Source: CAYYYP01 sp964475985 | GTDB taxonomy: Bacteria > Bdellovibrionota > UBA1018 > CAYHWW01 | Length of the DNA stretch: 64,000 nucleotides | NCBI GenBank assembly: GCA_964475985.1 | Contig: CAYYYP010000010.1 | Coordinates: 16,756 to 80,755, forward strand | Reading direction: 5' to 3' | In this document: positions 17,601 to 25,476 of the stretch, one piece after another | Layout of the letters: each line of letters starts with the position of its first letter | Position numbering within the stretch: the stretch's first letter is position 1 | Translations under genes and position numbers: made by a program | The notes under the pieces: model-generated | Told to the model about the DNA's origin: nothing | What the model saw: only the letters and a program-made list of their open reading frames with translations | Databases searched by the model: none

Positions 17601-19217
17601 ATGGCGATATTCCTTTACGCCTGGACTTGCGGAGCCGAAGTCCGCTTTGGTACCCTCGCAACTGAAATGCAAAAAAAGTTAGATCCCAGGCTCTACCCTA
17701 AAGTTTATATTGGCCTTGTTCAAACCGGCTATCTATCAACTGAACCTATTGAGAGTATTATCAAAAAAGGGCTTGAGTTTTGCGACCTGGCGGCTGATTT
17801 ACCGCTTCTGGTTAAGGCCGATCTAGTGGGTTTTACCACGATACGGGGCCGTCCCAATGCATCCAGCGTGCACCCCACTTTTTTCGCGGCGGCTTTAGCG
17901 GCATTTAAAGGCGTAGGTGCCGCCCACGACTTGCCTTTGCCTAAACTCCATTACCTCACTCGTACCCGGCGAGAGCAGAAGTCCCTGCTCAAAGCCTTTG
18001 CTAAACTGCCACCCCACTTAGCCCAACTTATCCGGTCCATCGATTCAATGGACGCCCAGGACTGTAAACGGTTTTTATTGGGGCTTGGCGCAAATCATTT
18101 TGATCATGGTCGAATCGCCGAGATTGGGGAACGAGCCCCTGACCGATACTTTTCCGAAATCATCACGAGCCATCTTTATTCGGCAAAGGAGCGGCAAAAA
18201 TACCGCGTCGTTTATATGCCAAAACTGCGCTCAAGCCACTTCACCCAAGGATTCAGCGGTGCCGTAAGGCTCGGGTGTGAACGCAATTTGACTAATATTC
18301 AAATCAACGCGGGCCGGGTGCACCACAATGATGAACGCTTAGTGGATATGCTGGAGGTTGTTTTTCCTGACATCATCGTAAGTGATGGGATTTTTATTCC
18401 TTCGGGCGCGTCCGAAACAGCACTTTCGGGCGAAGAACTGGGAATTGTCATCATCTCAAACAATCCTGTAGCCCATGATTTGATCGCAGCCCAACTCATG
18501 AGCCGCGATCCCTTCAGTATAAAACACTTAGCCATCGCGGTAGCCAGGGGGTGGTCACCCAAGGATATGCGCCAAATTCAGATTGGGGGCGCAACACCTG
18601 AGGTTCTTGACTCCATTCAAAACAAGTCCCGCTTCTGGCGTTCTCCCATTCTTGGCGTAAGAGACTTTGAGACGCGCTTCAATGAGGAATTTGTAAATCA
18701 TTCCTTTTCTCTAGAGGTACTCAAACGCAAACAAAAAACCTCTACGATTGAGTCGGTCTTTTTGGAATGGCTGCTAAGTTTCTATGAAGAGCGGCATCGC
18801 CGTCATGAGATGGTAAAATGGCCACGCTTAAGTGTAGTCCTTGAATCCTTTCGCAACTTGGATGTGTTTCCTAAATTCAGGAATGTGTGTGTCCCAAGCC
18901 GCGAACACTTTGAAAGCCTAGCTCCCTTTGTCGTTGAGAGTCAGCCCCTCTTAAAGATCGGCCGCATGCGCGTGAACCGTGTTCGATTGGTGAACGGGAA
19001 AACCTATCGATTTTTTTGGGTAGCCACCGATTTACCTACCCAGCGTGATCTTCACCTTCTCTTTTTCATGGCATCCAAAGGACGAATCATGCATAGGGCA
19101 CTTTTTTGGAAATATTTTCTTGAAACCCCAAGCCACGTCAAACCGCAAATTTCAGGTTTTGAGCCTACAACCTTACTTTCCCAGAACGACTGGTGGGTTA
19201 CGCCGTTGACGAGTTAA
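17601..19217 (+). CDS. DUF362-domain protein
   Basis: A 538-aa soluble protein, divergent from the ygiQ-like gene. Residues about 195-330 form a DUF362 domain: RQKYRVVYMPKLRSSHF, then NIQINAGRVHHNDERLVDM, then PDIIVSDGIFIPSGAS...EELGIVIISNNPVAHDLIAAQLM, the usual order of this family. DUF362 proteins are sometimes linked to Fe-S or electron-transfer chemistry, but the function is undefined. There is no ferredoxin Cys cluster here. The C-terminal 200 residues are not recognised. It is 22 bp upstream of the NCS2 permease gene and probably co-transcribed with it. Confidence 0.65.
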   Translation: MAIFLYAWTCGAEVRFGTLATEMQKKLDPRLYPKVYIGLVQTGYLSTEPIESIIKKGLEFCDLAADLPLLVKADLVGFTTIRGRPNASSVHPTFFAAALAAFKGVGAAHDLPLPKLHYLTRTRREQKSLLKAFAKLPPHLAQLIRSIDSMDAQDCKRFLLGLGANHFDHGRIAEIGERAPDRYFSEIITSHLYSAKERQKYRVVYMPKLRSSHFTQGFSGAVRLGCERNLTNIQINAGRVHHNDERLVDMLEVVFPDIIVSDGIFIPSGASETALSGEELGIVIISNNPVAHDLIAAQLMSRDPFSIKHLAIAVARGWSPKDMRQIQIGGATPEVLDSIQNKSRFWRSPILGVRDFETRFNEEFVNHSFSLEVLKRKQKTSTIESVFLEWLLSFYEERHRRHEMVKWPRLSVVLESFRNLDVFPKFRNVCVPSREHFESLAPFVVESQPLLKIGRMRVNRVRLVNGKTYRFFWVATDLPTQRDLHLLFFMASKGRIMHRALFWKYFLETPSHVKPQISGFEPTTLLSQNDWWVTPLTS

Positions 19218-19239
19218 TTTTCTTTCGCAGGAGGCGATC

Positions 19240-20544
19240 ATGGATTCTACTTTCGTAACCAAGCCTTTGGTAAAACCGCCCGACTATTCCCTGCGCGCCG
19301 AAATTCGCGGCGGCATCACTACATTTTTGACCATGGCATACATCGTACTTTTGAACCCTGCGATTCTTAGCACTCAGGGTACGGGACTTAGTTTTTCAGG
19401 CACCCTCACTTCAACGGTTTTACTTTGTTTTTTTATGACGCTCCTCATGGGCCTTTACGCAAAACTTCCCTTCGGAGTGGCGCCCGGCATGGGCGTGAAT
19501 GCGTTTTTTACATTCAGCATTGTTTTAGGTGCCGGAGTTCCAGCGCCCATTGCGCTGGGCATCGTATTTTGGGCAGGGGTCGCGTTTTTGATTCTATCCG
19601 TTACGAGAATCCGTGATCTCTTGGCGAATGCCATTCCCCGCCATTTGCGGGTAGCCTCGGCCGCGGGAATTGGGTGCTTTTTAGCCTTCATTGGTCTTAA
19701 AAATGGTCAAATCATAACGCCGGATCCAGATACCTTCGTAAAATTTTTTCCGCTTCACCAAGAATCTTTGTTAGCGATTTTTGGCCTCTTCATTGCGTGC
19801 ATTTTTATGGCAAGGCGAAACAGCTGGGCTTTTCTGATCGCCATCGCTTTAGTGACCCTCGCAGGCTTTGCCCTTGGGATCGTAAAGCCTCCTGAACATT
19901 TTGTTTCTTGGCCAGATTTTAGAAGCAATATTGGTTTGCTCGATATTAAGAATTCTTTAGATATAAAATATTTACCGACTCTCATGGCTATCATGTTGAC
20001 GGACTTCTTTGATTCGATTTCGACTTTCATGGGCGTCTCTCAAGCTACGGGCTTAATGGATGAAAAAGGTGAACCCCTACGCATGCGCCAGGGCCTAATC
20101 GTAGATGCGTTTGCAACGCTAGGTGCAGGCTTGCTCGGAACATCCTCGGGAACGGCATTCATTGAAAGCGCTGCAGGAATTCATGCGGGTGCACGTACGG
20201 GCATAGCTTCGGTAGTTACGGCATTTTGTTTTCTGCCATGCCTTTTCATTGCCCCACTCGCCGCCATCATCCCCGATTTTGCAACGGCCCCTATTCTCAT
20301 TTTGGTAGGCGCCATGATGTTTCAAAGTTTGTTTCAAATTAAAATTCGGGGCTTTGAGGAATTGATCCCGGCGTTCCTCAGTTTCGTTTTGATTCCACTT
20401 ACTTTTTCCATCACGCAGGGAATCCTTTGGGGAATCCTAAGTCACGTCGTACTCTTTGCGGTATCCGCGGACCGGCGCCGGGAACTTACGCCACTATCCT
20501 ATGTGTTAGCCTTGCTTTGCGTTGGAATGCTTACGCTGTACTAA
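19240..20544 (+). CDS. NCS2-family purine permease (AzgA/PbuG-like)
   Basis: A 434-aa polytopic inner-membrane protein with about 12-14 hydrophobic segments. AzgA-type signatures are EIRGGITTFLTMAYIVLLNP at the N-terminus, PFGVAPGMGVNAFFTF and LTDFFDSISTFMGVSQATG (the substrate-site segment of TM8). A further family match is GTAFIESAAGIHAGARTG. It probably imports adenine, guanine or hypoxanthine with protons. A perfect AGGAGG lies six bases before the ATG. It ends just before palindromic element C. Confidence 0.88.
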   Translation: MDSTFVTKPLVKPPDYSLRAEIRGGITTFLTMAYIVLLNPAILSTQGTGLSFSGTLTSTVLLCFFMTLLMGLYAKLPFGVAPGMGVNAFFTFSIVLGAGVPAPIALGIVFWAGVAFLILSVTRIRDLLANAIPRHLRVASAAGIGCFLAFIGLKNGQIITPDPDTFVKFFPLHQESLLAIFGLFIACIFMARRNSWAFLIAIALVTLAGFALGIVKPPEHFVSWPDFRSNIGLLDIKNSLDIKYLPTLMAIMLTDFFDSISTFMGVSQATGLMDEKGEPLRMRQGLIVDAFATLGAGLLGTSSGTAFIESAAGIHAGARTGIASVVTAFCFLPCLFIAPLAAIIPDFATAPILILVGAMMFQSLFQIKIRGFEELIPAFLSFVLIPLTFSITQGILWGILSHVVLFAVSADRRRELTPLSYVLALLCVGMLTLY

Positions 20545-20566
20545 ATGATGTGCGCCAAGCACAGAC

Positions 20567-20685
20567 GCTTGGTGGTCGTGTGAGACTCCTTCGGGGGTCG
20601 GGCTCCTTGCCCTCTATCCGCGCCCTTCGGGCTGCGGCATCCATGCCGCGGAGACCCCCGAAGGAGTCTCACACGACCACCAAGC
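20567..20685. repeat. Palindromic element C (33-bp perfect arms)
   Basis: Arms 20567-20599 and 20653-20685 are a perfect 33-bp inverted repeat. The tip (20600-20652) contains GCGGCAT-CC-ATGCCGC, GCCC-TTCG-GGGC and GGGCTCCTTGCCC. Read on the minus strand the tip is nearly identical to that of element D, but the arms are unrelated. There is no T-run, so it does not look like a classical terminator. It lies directly after the NCS2 permease stop. Confidence 0.75.
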
Positions 20686-20866
20686 TTCAATGCATCTATT
20701 CGCAAGGATTTGGATGCACAAAAAATTCTTTGCAAATAATTTCTATTCCGAATGGCCGAGAGCGAAACAACACGACAACCCGCTAGCCAATGTTCTCCCC
20801 TCCCTTCACCGCAAGACACTGACGGGAAGGCTCCGTCCCTAAACGAAACTCCTAACCACCAATGGA

Positions 20867-20990
20867 GCTCGATCGCCATAAAAATAGCCTTGAAGGGGTC
20901 TCGGCGGCATGGATGCCGCAGCCCCCAAAGGGGGCGCCGATAGAGGGCAGGAGCCCGACCCCTTCAAGGCTATTTTTATGGTGATCGAGC
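20867..20990. repeat. Palindromic element D (terminator-like arms, tip shared with C)
   Basis: Arms 20867-20900 and 20957-20990 are 34-bp inverted repeats with one mismatch. The GC block followed by TATTTTTA occurs on both strands, so it could end the long respiratory operon (last stop at 21034) and act bidirectionally. The tip (20901-20956) holds TCGGC/GCCGA closing GCGGCAT-GG-ATGCCGC and GCCCCC-AAA-GGGGGC, then TAGAGGGC-AGGA-GCCC. Compared with C, the closing pair differs (TCCGC/GCGGA) but remains complementary. The rest of 20545-21033 holds no gene. Confidence 0.75.
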
Positions 20991-21033
20991 GTCTTTAGCG
21001 GTTAGCTCGTTTCGATTGTTCCAAGAACCTTCG

Positions 21034-21936
21034 CTAAGGAACGTAGGAATTGACTTGGCACCAACGAGGTTTCCAAGTGCCGGTGCCCTTACAATATTGC
21101 AACCGTGGCGTAACACCTGGCGCATAGCGGTATGCAGCAGCAATGCCCGACGCATCGGGAGTTGCTGCATCGGTAGCGTAGCGTTTCATGCCTTCCTCGA
21201 TGGAGAGTTCTTCTTTAGCCGTGCTTTGTTTGTTTAAACCAAGGTCAGCAATATCACTTTCAGAATCTTGCGGAGGAGTTGCGCCCAGGGACTGAACATA
21301 ATGAGCAAGGGCGAATCGATCCTCAACGCCAAGTCCCGCAAAGGATGGCATGGGTGTACCTGGCAGACCTTCCGTCAAAGTTTTAAAAATTTGACTGAGC
21401 TTACGGCCATTTTTCCAAGCTGCATCCTGCGTAAAATTCCTAGGTTTTGGGTTGAGTGCCGCTGCTGCCGGTCCATCGCCATGGCCGTTCGTTCCGTGAC
21501 AAGTGGCGCAGTTTTGCGTGTAAAGCACTTTGCCCTTTTCCTTCATTTCAGGCGTGCCTGCGAAAACTTTTTTCACATCCACGGGGCCAGAGTTCACTGG
21601 AGCACCCGATTTATCGATGAGTGCAGCATCCACTGCGGGGCGATAAAAAGTATCGGCCACCGTCATGGAAACAAATATGCCTAAGAACACAAAGGATGAA
21701 AGAAATGCAATGGCACTTTCTGCCTTGTCGTATTTGAGCCCCATAAAAAAGGCCATAACTAGAACGGCTTTTATGGTGGCCACAATCATGGCGATGAGGA
21801 GGTTCATGGGCCCGAAATCTACATATGAGATGAGCACCGTGATGACGGTGAAAACTAAAAGGGTAATCCAAACTTTATAGTAAATGGATAAAGGAGTGAT
21901 GTGGTGAGAGTGGTTGTCGCTCTTGTCGTGTTTCAT
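21034..21936 (-). CDS. ctaF: Cytochrome c oxidase subunit IV fused to a cytochrome c domain
   Basis: Last gene of the ACIII-oxidase operon. Residues about 15-110 hold three membrane helices in the pattern of CtaF/COX4-prokaryotic subunits (KVWITLLVFTVITVLISYVDFG, the second helix, MGLKYDK, then a third). They are followed by a periplasmic class I cytochrome c with heme site CATCHG and a distal Met in GTPMPSF. The tail after about 235 is unusual, with two late Cys. The normal subunit IV has only the membrane part, so this fusion adds an electron carrier to the oxidase. It would help deliver electrons towards CuA of CtaC. Confidence 0.85.
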   Translation of the reverse strand: MKHDKSDNHSHHITPLSIYYKVWITLLVFTVITVLISYVDFGPMNLLIAMIVATIKAVLVMAFFMGLKYDKAESAIAFLSSFVFLGIFVSMTVADTFYRPAVDAALIDKSGAPVNSGPVDVKKVFAGTPEMKEKGKVLYTQNCATCHGTNGHGDGPAAAALNPKPRNFTQDAAWKNGRKLSQIFKTLTEGLPGTPMPSFAGLGVEDRFALAHYVQSLGATPPQDSESDIADLGLNKQSTAKEELSIEEGMKRYATDAATPDASGIAAAYRYAPGVTPRLQYCKGTGTWKPRWCQVNSYVP

Positions 21937-21991
21937 CTAAAAAGACCCCATTTTTCGTTCAAACTTGCTGCCATCAAACATTGACCCAAAC

Positions 21992-22651
21992 TCAGCCCAC
22001 CAAATAAAGGAGCGGGAAGAGGTAAATCCAAACTAAATCCACGAAGTGCCAATAAAGGCCGACCATTTCTACGGGTGTATAATAGGCCGAACTGAAATCA
22101 CCGCGATTGGTGCGCAGAAGTAACCATGAGATCAGCCCGATACCGATGACCACGTGAAAACCGTGAAGTCCCGTCATGACGAAATAAAACGAGAAAAACA
22201 AAGCTGCCTTAGGATGAAGAGCTTCGTGGTTTGAGAAATGAAAGCCGGGCAATAACCCATCGTGAAATTTATGTTTGTATTCAAAATATTTCACAACCAT
22301 AAAGATGCAGGCACAAAGGATCGTGATCATGAGGTAACGCGCAGATTTTACCTTTTCATTCCGTTGCGCCATCCCGATGGCCAAAGCCATGGTCAAACTA
22401 CTACAAATCAGAACGACGGTGTTCAACGCGCCCATGATCCGATCCAGATGCATATGCCCCTCATGGAAACCTTCTGGGTATAGGCTTCTAAAAATTCCAT
22501 ACCCTACGAAAAGGGCGCCAAACATCATGACTTCCGTGACTAAAAAAAGCCAAGTGCCAAACTTACAGGCATCAAACTCATGGTCGGCACTGTCAAAGTG
22601 ATGGGCGAAATGATGCTCTCCGTGAGCTTCTGGGGTTGCATGACTTGACAT
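21992..22651 (-). CDS. ctaE: Cytochrome c oxidase subunit III
   Basis: A 219-aa inner-membrane protein of five helices, the length and plan of the short CtaE of caa3/bo-type oxidases. Typical segments are GTWLFLVTEVMMFGALF with a Glu in the helix, LMTILC..., and GLHGFHVVIGIGLISWLL, with YWHFVDLVWIYLFPLLYL at the C-terminus. It has a His-rich N-terminus (HGEHHFAHHF). Subunit III stabilises the subunit I core and lines the presumed oxygen/proton entry side. It lies between ctaD and ctaF. Confidence 0.93.
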   Translation of the reverse strand: MSSHATPEAHGEHHFAHHFDSADHEFDACKFGTWLFLVTEVMMFGALFVGYGIFRSLYPEGFHEGHMHLDRIMGALNTVVLICSSLTMALAIGMAQRNEKVKSARYLMITILCACIFMVVKYFEYKHKFHDGLLPGFHFSNHEALHPKAALFFSFYFVMTGLHGFHVVIGIGLISWLLLRTNRGDFSSAYYTPVEMVGLYWHFVDLVWIYLFPLLYLVG

Positions 22652-22686
22652 CTTTTCTGCTCCTTTAGGAATTTTGAATCTTCAAA

Positions 22687-24300
22687 CTAAACCGTATGGG
22701 ACTTGTACTCGTAGGGACCTTCCGTAACCACGGGAGTCTCCACAAAATTATGGGTGATGGGTGGGGACTGAACGGTCCATTCCAAGGTTTTTGAGCCCCA
22801 AGGATTCGCCGGTGCCCTTGAGCCTCGGTAAATGGCCCACATCAAACCACCAAACTGAAGTACCAATCCTAGTCCCAGCATCCATGACCCAAAGGTTGAA
22901 AGCCGATGACCGAGTTGATATTCCGGCACATAGTTGTAGTAACGACGAGGCATGCCGTTAATCCCAATCCAAAACTGCGGTAAGAAGGTCGCGTTGAATC
23001 CTAGGAACACTAGAGACCAAGCAAAACGACCGAACTTTTCGGGATACATTTTTCCAAACATTTTTGGCCACCAAAAATGAAGTGCACCGATGAAGGCAAA
23101 CACGGTGCCGCCCATCATGGTGTAATGGAAATGCGCCACCACGAAATAAGTATCGTGAAGGTGAACATCCGTAGCGACGGAGGCCAAAAAGAGCCCCGTC
23201 ATGCCAGCAATGATGAAAAGGAAAACAAAGGACAAAGCATACAGCATCGGAACATCGAGTTTGATGCTGCCTTTGTACAGAGTTGCCGTCCAGTTGAAGA
23301 CCTTAATGGCCGTAGGTACCGCCACGAGAACCGTCAACAATGCAAAAATCATATTTGCATAATCAGATTGTCCCGTAACAAACATATGATGGCCCCAAAC
23401 CAAAAAGCCGATGGCCGCAATGGCTAAACTTGAATAAGCAATGGCTCGATAACCAAAAAGAGTTTTGCGAGCAAAGACAGGAATCATTTCAGAAACGATG
23501 CCAAATCCAGGCAAAATCATGATGTAAACTACCGGATGGGAGTAGAACCAAAAAAAGTGCTGGAAGAGCACGGGATCGCCACCAAGCCTAGGATCAAAAA
23601 TTCCAATCCCGACTACTCGTTCAATGATGAGCAGAACCAGAGTAATGGCAATCACGGGTGTCGCTAAAATTTGGATGATGCTCGTGGCATACATGGCCCA
23701 AATAAAGAGCGGCAATCTATGGAAAGTGAGGCCCGGGGCCCTTAACTTATGGATCGTCACTACGAAGTTCAACCCCGTAAGGATGGAAGCAAAACCTGCA
23801 ATGAACAAACCTAGAACCATAGGGATGACATTACTTTCCGACTTGATGCTGTAGGGAGTGTAGAACGTCCAGCCGGTATCAACGCCATTTCCAAAAAGAA
23901 TGGAAGCTACGGCAATGGCCACGCCTAAAATAAAAATATAATAACTGGCAAGGTTCAAGCGAGGAAAAGCCACGTCCTTAGCGCCAAGCATGAGGGGAAT
24001 TATAAAATTTCCCAAGGATGAAGGCACGGTGGGCACGATGAACATGAAAACCATCATGGCGCCATGTAATGTAAAAATGCGGTTATAGGCCGCGTTACCC
24101 ATAATGGTTTGCCCGGGAGATAAATGCTCAATGCGAAGCAAAAGTGCTAAAATGCCCGCCACAAAAAAGAACAAAAGATTGGTCCAAAGATACATAAGAC
24201 CAATGCGCTTGTGATCCACCGTGGTCAACCAAGATTTCAGGCCCCGGTGTTCAGGGTCGTTTAAGTAATGCACCATGCCGTTTGCTGCTTCTGTGGTCAT
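22687..24300 (-). CDS. ctaD: Cytochrome c oxidase subunit I (A2-type heme-copper oxidase)
   Basis: A 537-aa catalytic subunit that reduces oxygen at heme a3-CuB and pumps protons. Visible landmarks are LHGAMMVFMF (low-spin heme His), FWFYSHPVVYIMILPGFG (CuB His and cross-linked Tyr), WGHHMFVTG (CuB His pair), and HLHDTYFVVAHFHYTMMGG (a3 and low-spin heme ligands). The usual HPEVY glutamate is replaced by Val, preceded by YS. This is the A2-subtype marker seen in caa3 oxidases that lack the D-channel glutamate. Six bases separate it from ctaC upstream. Confidence 0.95.
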   Translation of the reverse strand: MTTEAANGMVHYLNDPEHRGLKSWLTTVDHKRIGLMYLWTNLLFFFVAGILALLLRIEHLSPGQTIMGNAAYNRIFTLHGAMMVFMFIVPTVPSSLGNFIIPLMLGAKDVAFPRLNLASYYIFILGVAIAVASILFGNGVDTGWTFYTPYSIKSESNVIPMVLGLFIAGFASILTGLNFVVTIHKLRAPGLTFHRLPLFIWAMYATSIIQILATPVIAITLVLLIIERVVGIGIFDPRLGGDPVLFQHFFWFYSHPVVYIMILPGFGIVSEMIPVFARKTLFGYRAIAYSSLAIAAIGFLVWGHHMFVTGQSDYANMIFALLTVLVAVPTAIKVFNWTATLYKGSIKLDVPMLYALSFVFLFIIAGMTGLFLASVATDVHLHDTYFVVAHFHYTMMGGTVFAFIGALHFWWPKMFGKMYPEKFGRFAWSLVFLGFNATFLPQFWIGINGMPRRYYNYVPEYQLGHRLSTFGSWMLGLGLVLQFGGLMWAIYRGSRAPANPWGSKTLEWTVQSPPITHNFVETPVVTEGPYEYKSHTV

Positions 24301-24306
24301 AAAGCG

Positions 24307-25476
24307 TTACTCTCCTTTTCCTAAGCTTTTAATAAATGCGATGAGGGCGTTGATCTCTTTATCCGAAAGTTGCCCCTGATAGGTTGGCATCGCGGGCGCA
24401 AAACCTTTCACGATCTGAAAGTTTGGTTCCATGATACTTTTACGAATGTAATTTTCGTCAACCAGTACGGAATCTCCTGACTGGAGTTCCTCTTTAGTTC
24501 CGTAAATGCCTTTCCAAGTAGGACCGACGCCCTTATCGCCCGTAATAGAATGGCACGCATTACATCCTTTGGTTTTATGCAAATTGCGACCTTGCTCTGC
24601 CATGCTCAAATCACCGCCGGCTGCGGCAGGGGATTTATCCGTTGCCGAAGAAATATCTCCGGAGACATTCCCCATGGTGGCCGCAAGAGCTTTTAAACCA
24701 GTAGGAATTTCACCAGTCTTTTTCCAGTGAGCGTAGGCATCATCCTCCAGCACAAAAACATTACCTAACATGTCGGAATGTCCGGTCCCGCAATACTCCG
24801 TACAGAAAATGCGGTGAACTCCAGCCTGGGTTGCCGTGAACTGCATATAATAATAGCTGCCCGGCACCACGTCTTGTTTTACCCGGAAATTAGGCACGTA
24901 AAAACTGTGCAGCACATCTTCCGATGTCATGATGAGCTTCACTGGTTTATTCAACGGCACGACCAAATCATTCAGGGATTGCCGACCGTCTGTGTACTGA
25001 AACTGCCAAAGCCACTGACGGCCAACCACGTTGACCTCGATGGCATCGGGAGAAACGCGGCGCATATTTTCATACTCCTGAAAGCCCCAGTAAAAAATAA
25101 TGAGCATAAGGACCAGCGGAACAACGGTCCAAATGACCTCAAGGCCATGGTGGCCGGTAATATAAACCGTTTGCCGCCCGGTGCGGCTTCGGTGATATTT
25201 CACTACGAAATAAATCATGACCGCAGGGATGGTGACGGTGAAGAATATGGAAAGGATATAAACAAAATCGGTTACGGCATCAACCCCGGGCGCAACGGTG
25301 GAAGCTTGGGGCAAGTGCAACGAGAGAGTTGCTTGTGCATTGGAAACCGCAATTAAAAACGAAAAAATGAGAGAACCGAATACTTTATGAAAAAGCTTTC
25401 GATCTGACTTTGATTCTGCCTGTTGTCTCAACACTTGGTGTCCCCCAGCTCTAAGAGTTTTTTTAAAATCATACAT
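24307..25476 (-). CDS. ctaC: Cytochrome c oxidase subunit II with C-terminal cytochrome c (caa3-type)
   Basis: It has two membrane helices (FVYILSIFFTVTIPAVMIYF and VIWTVVPLVLMLIIFYWG). The CuA domain follows, with HSFYVPNFRVK and CTEYCGTGHSDM supplying the Cys/His/Met ligands. A fused cytochrome c (CNACHSITG) ends the protein. The N-terminal FHKVFGSLIFSFLIAV...AQA resembles a signal peptide. Start choice: ATG 25476 overlaps the stop of ctaB/sco by 8 bp and has GGAG at good spacing. Earlier in-frame ATGs (25491, 25506) lie deeper in the neighbour. It receives electrons from cytochrome c/ACIII and passes them to subunit I. Confidence 0.93.
   Translation of the reverse strand: MYDFKKTLRAGGHQVLRQQAESKSDRKLFHKVFGSLIFSFLIAVSNAQATLSLHLPQASTVAPGVDAVTDFVYILSIFFTVTIPAVMIYFVVKYHRSRTGRQTVYITGHHGLEVIWTVVPLVLMLIIFYWGFQEYENMRRVSPDAIEVNVVGRQWLWQFQYTDGRQSLNDLVVPLNKPVKLIMTSEDVLHSFYVPNFRVKQDVVPGSYYYMQFTATQAGVHRIFCTEYCGTGHSDMLGNVFVLEDDAYAHWKKTGEIPTGLKALAATMGNVSGDISSATDKSPAAAGGDLSMAEQGRNLHKTKGCNACHSITGDKGVGPTWKGIYGTKEELQSGDSVLVDENYIRKSIMEPNFQIVKGFAPAMPTYQGQLSDKEINALIAFIKSLGKGE

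Noticed and set aside
20545..21033. Protein-coding frames across the palindromic elements
   Set aside because: Frames there are produced by the inverted repeats themselves and show no ribosome sites or recognisable protein sequence.
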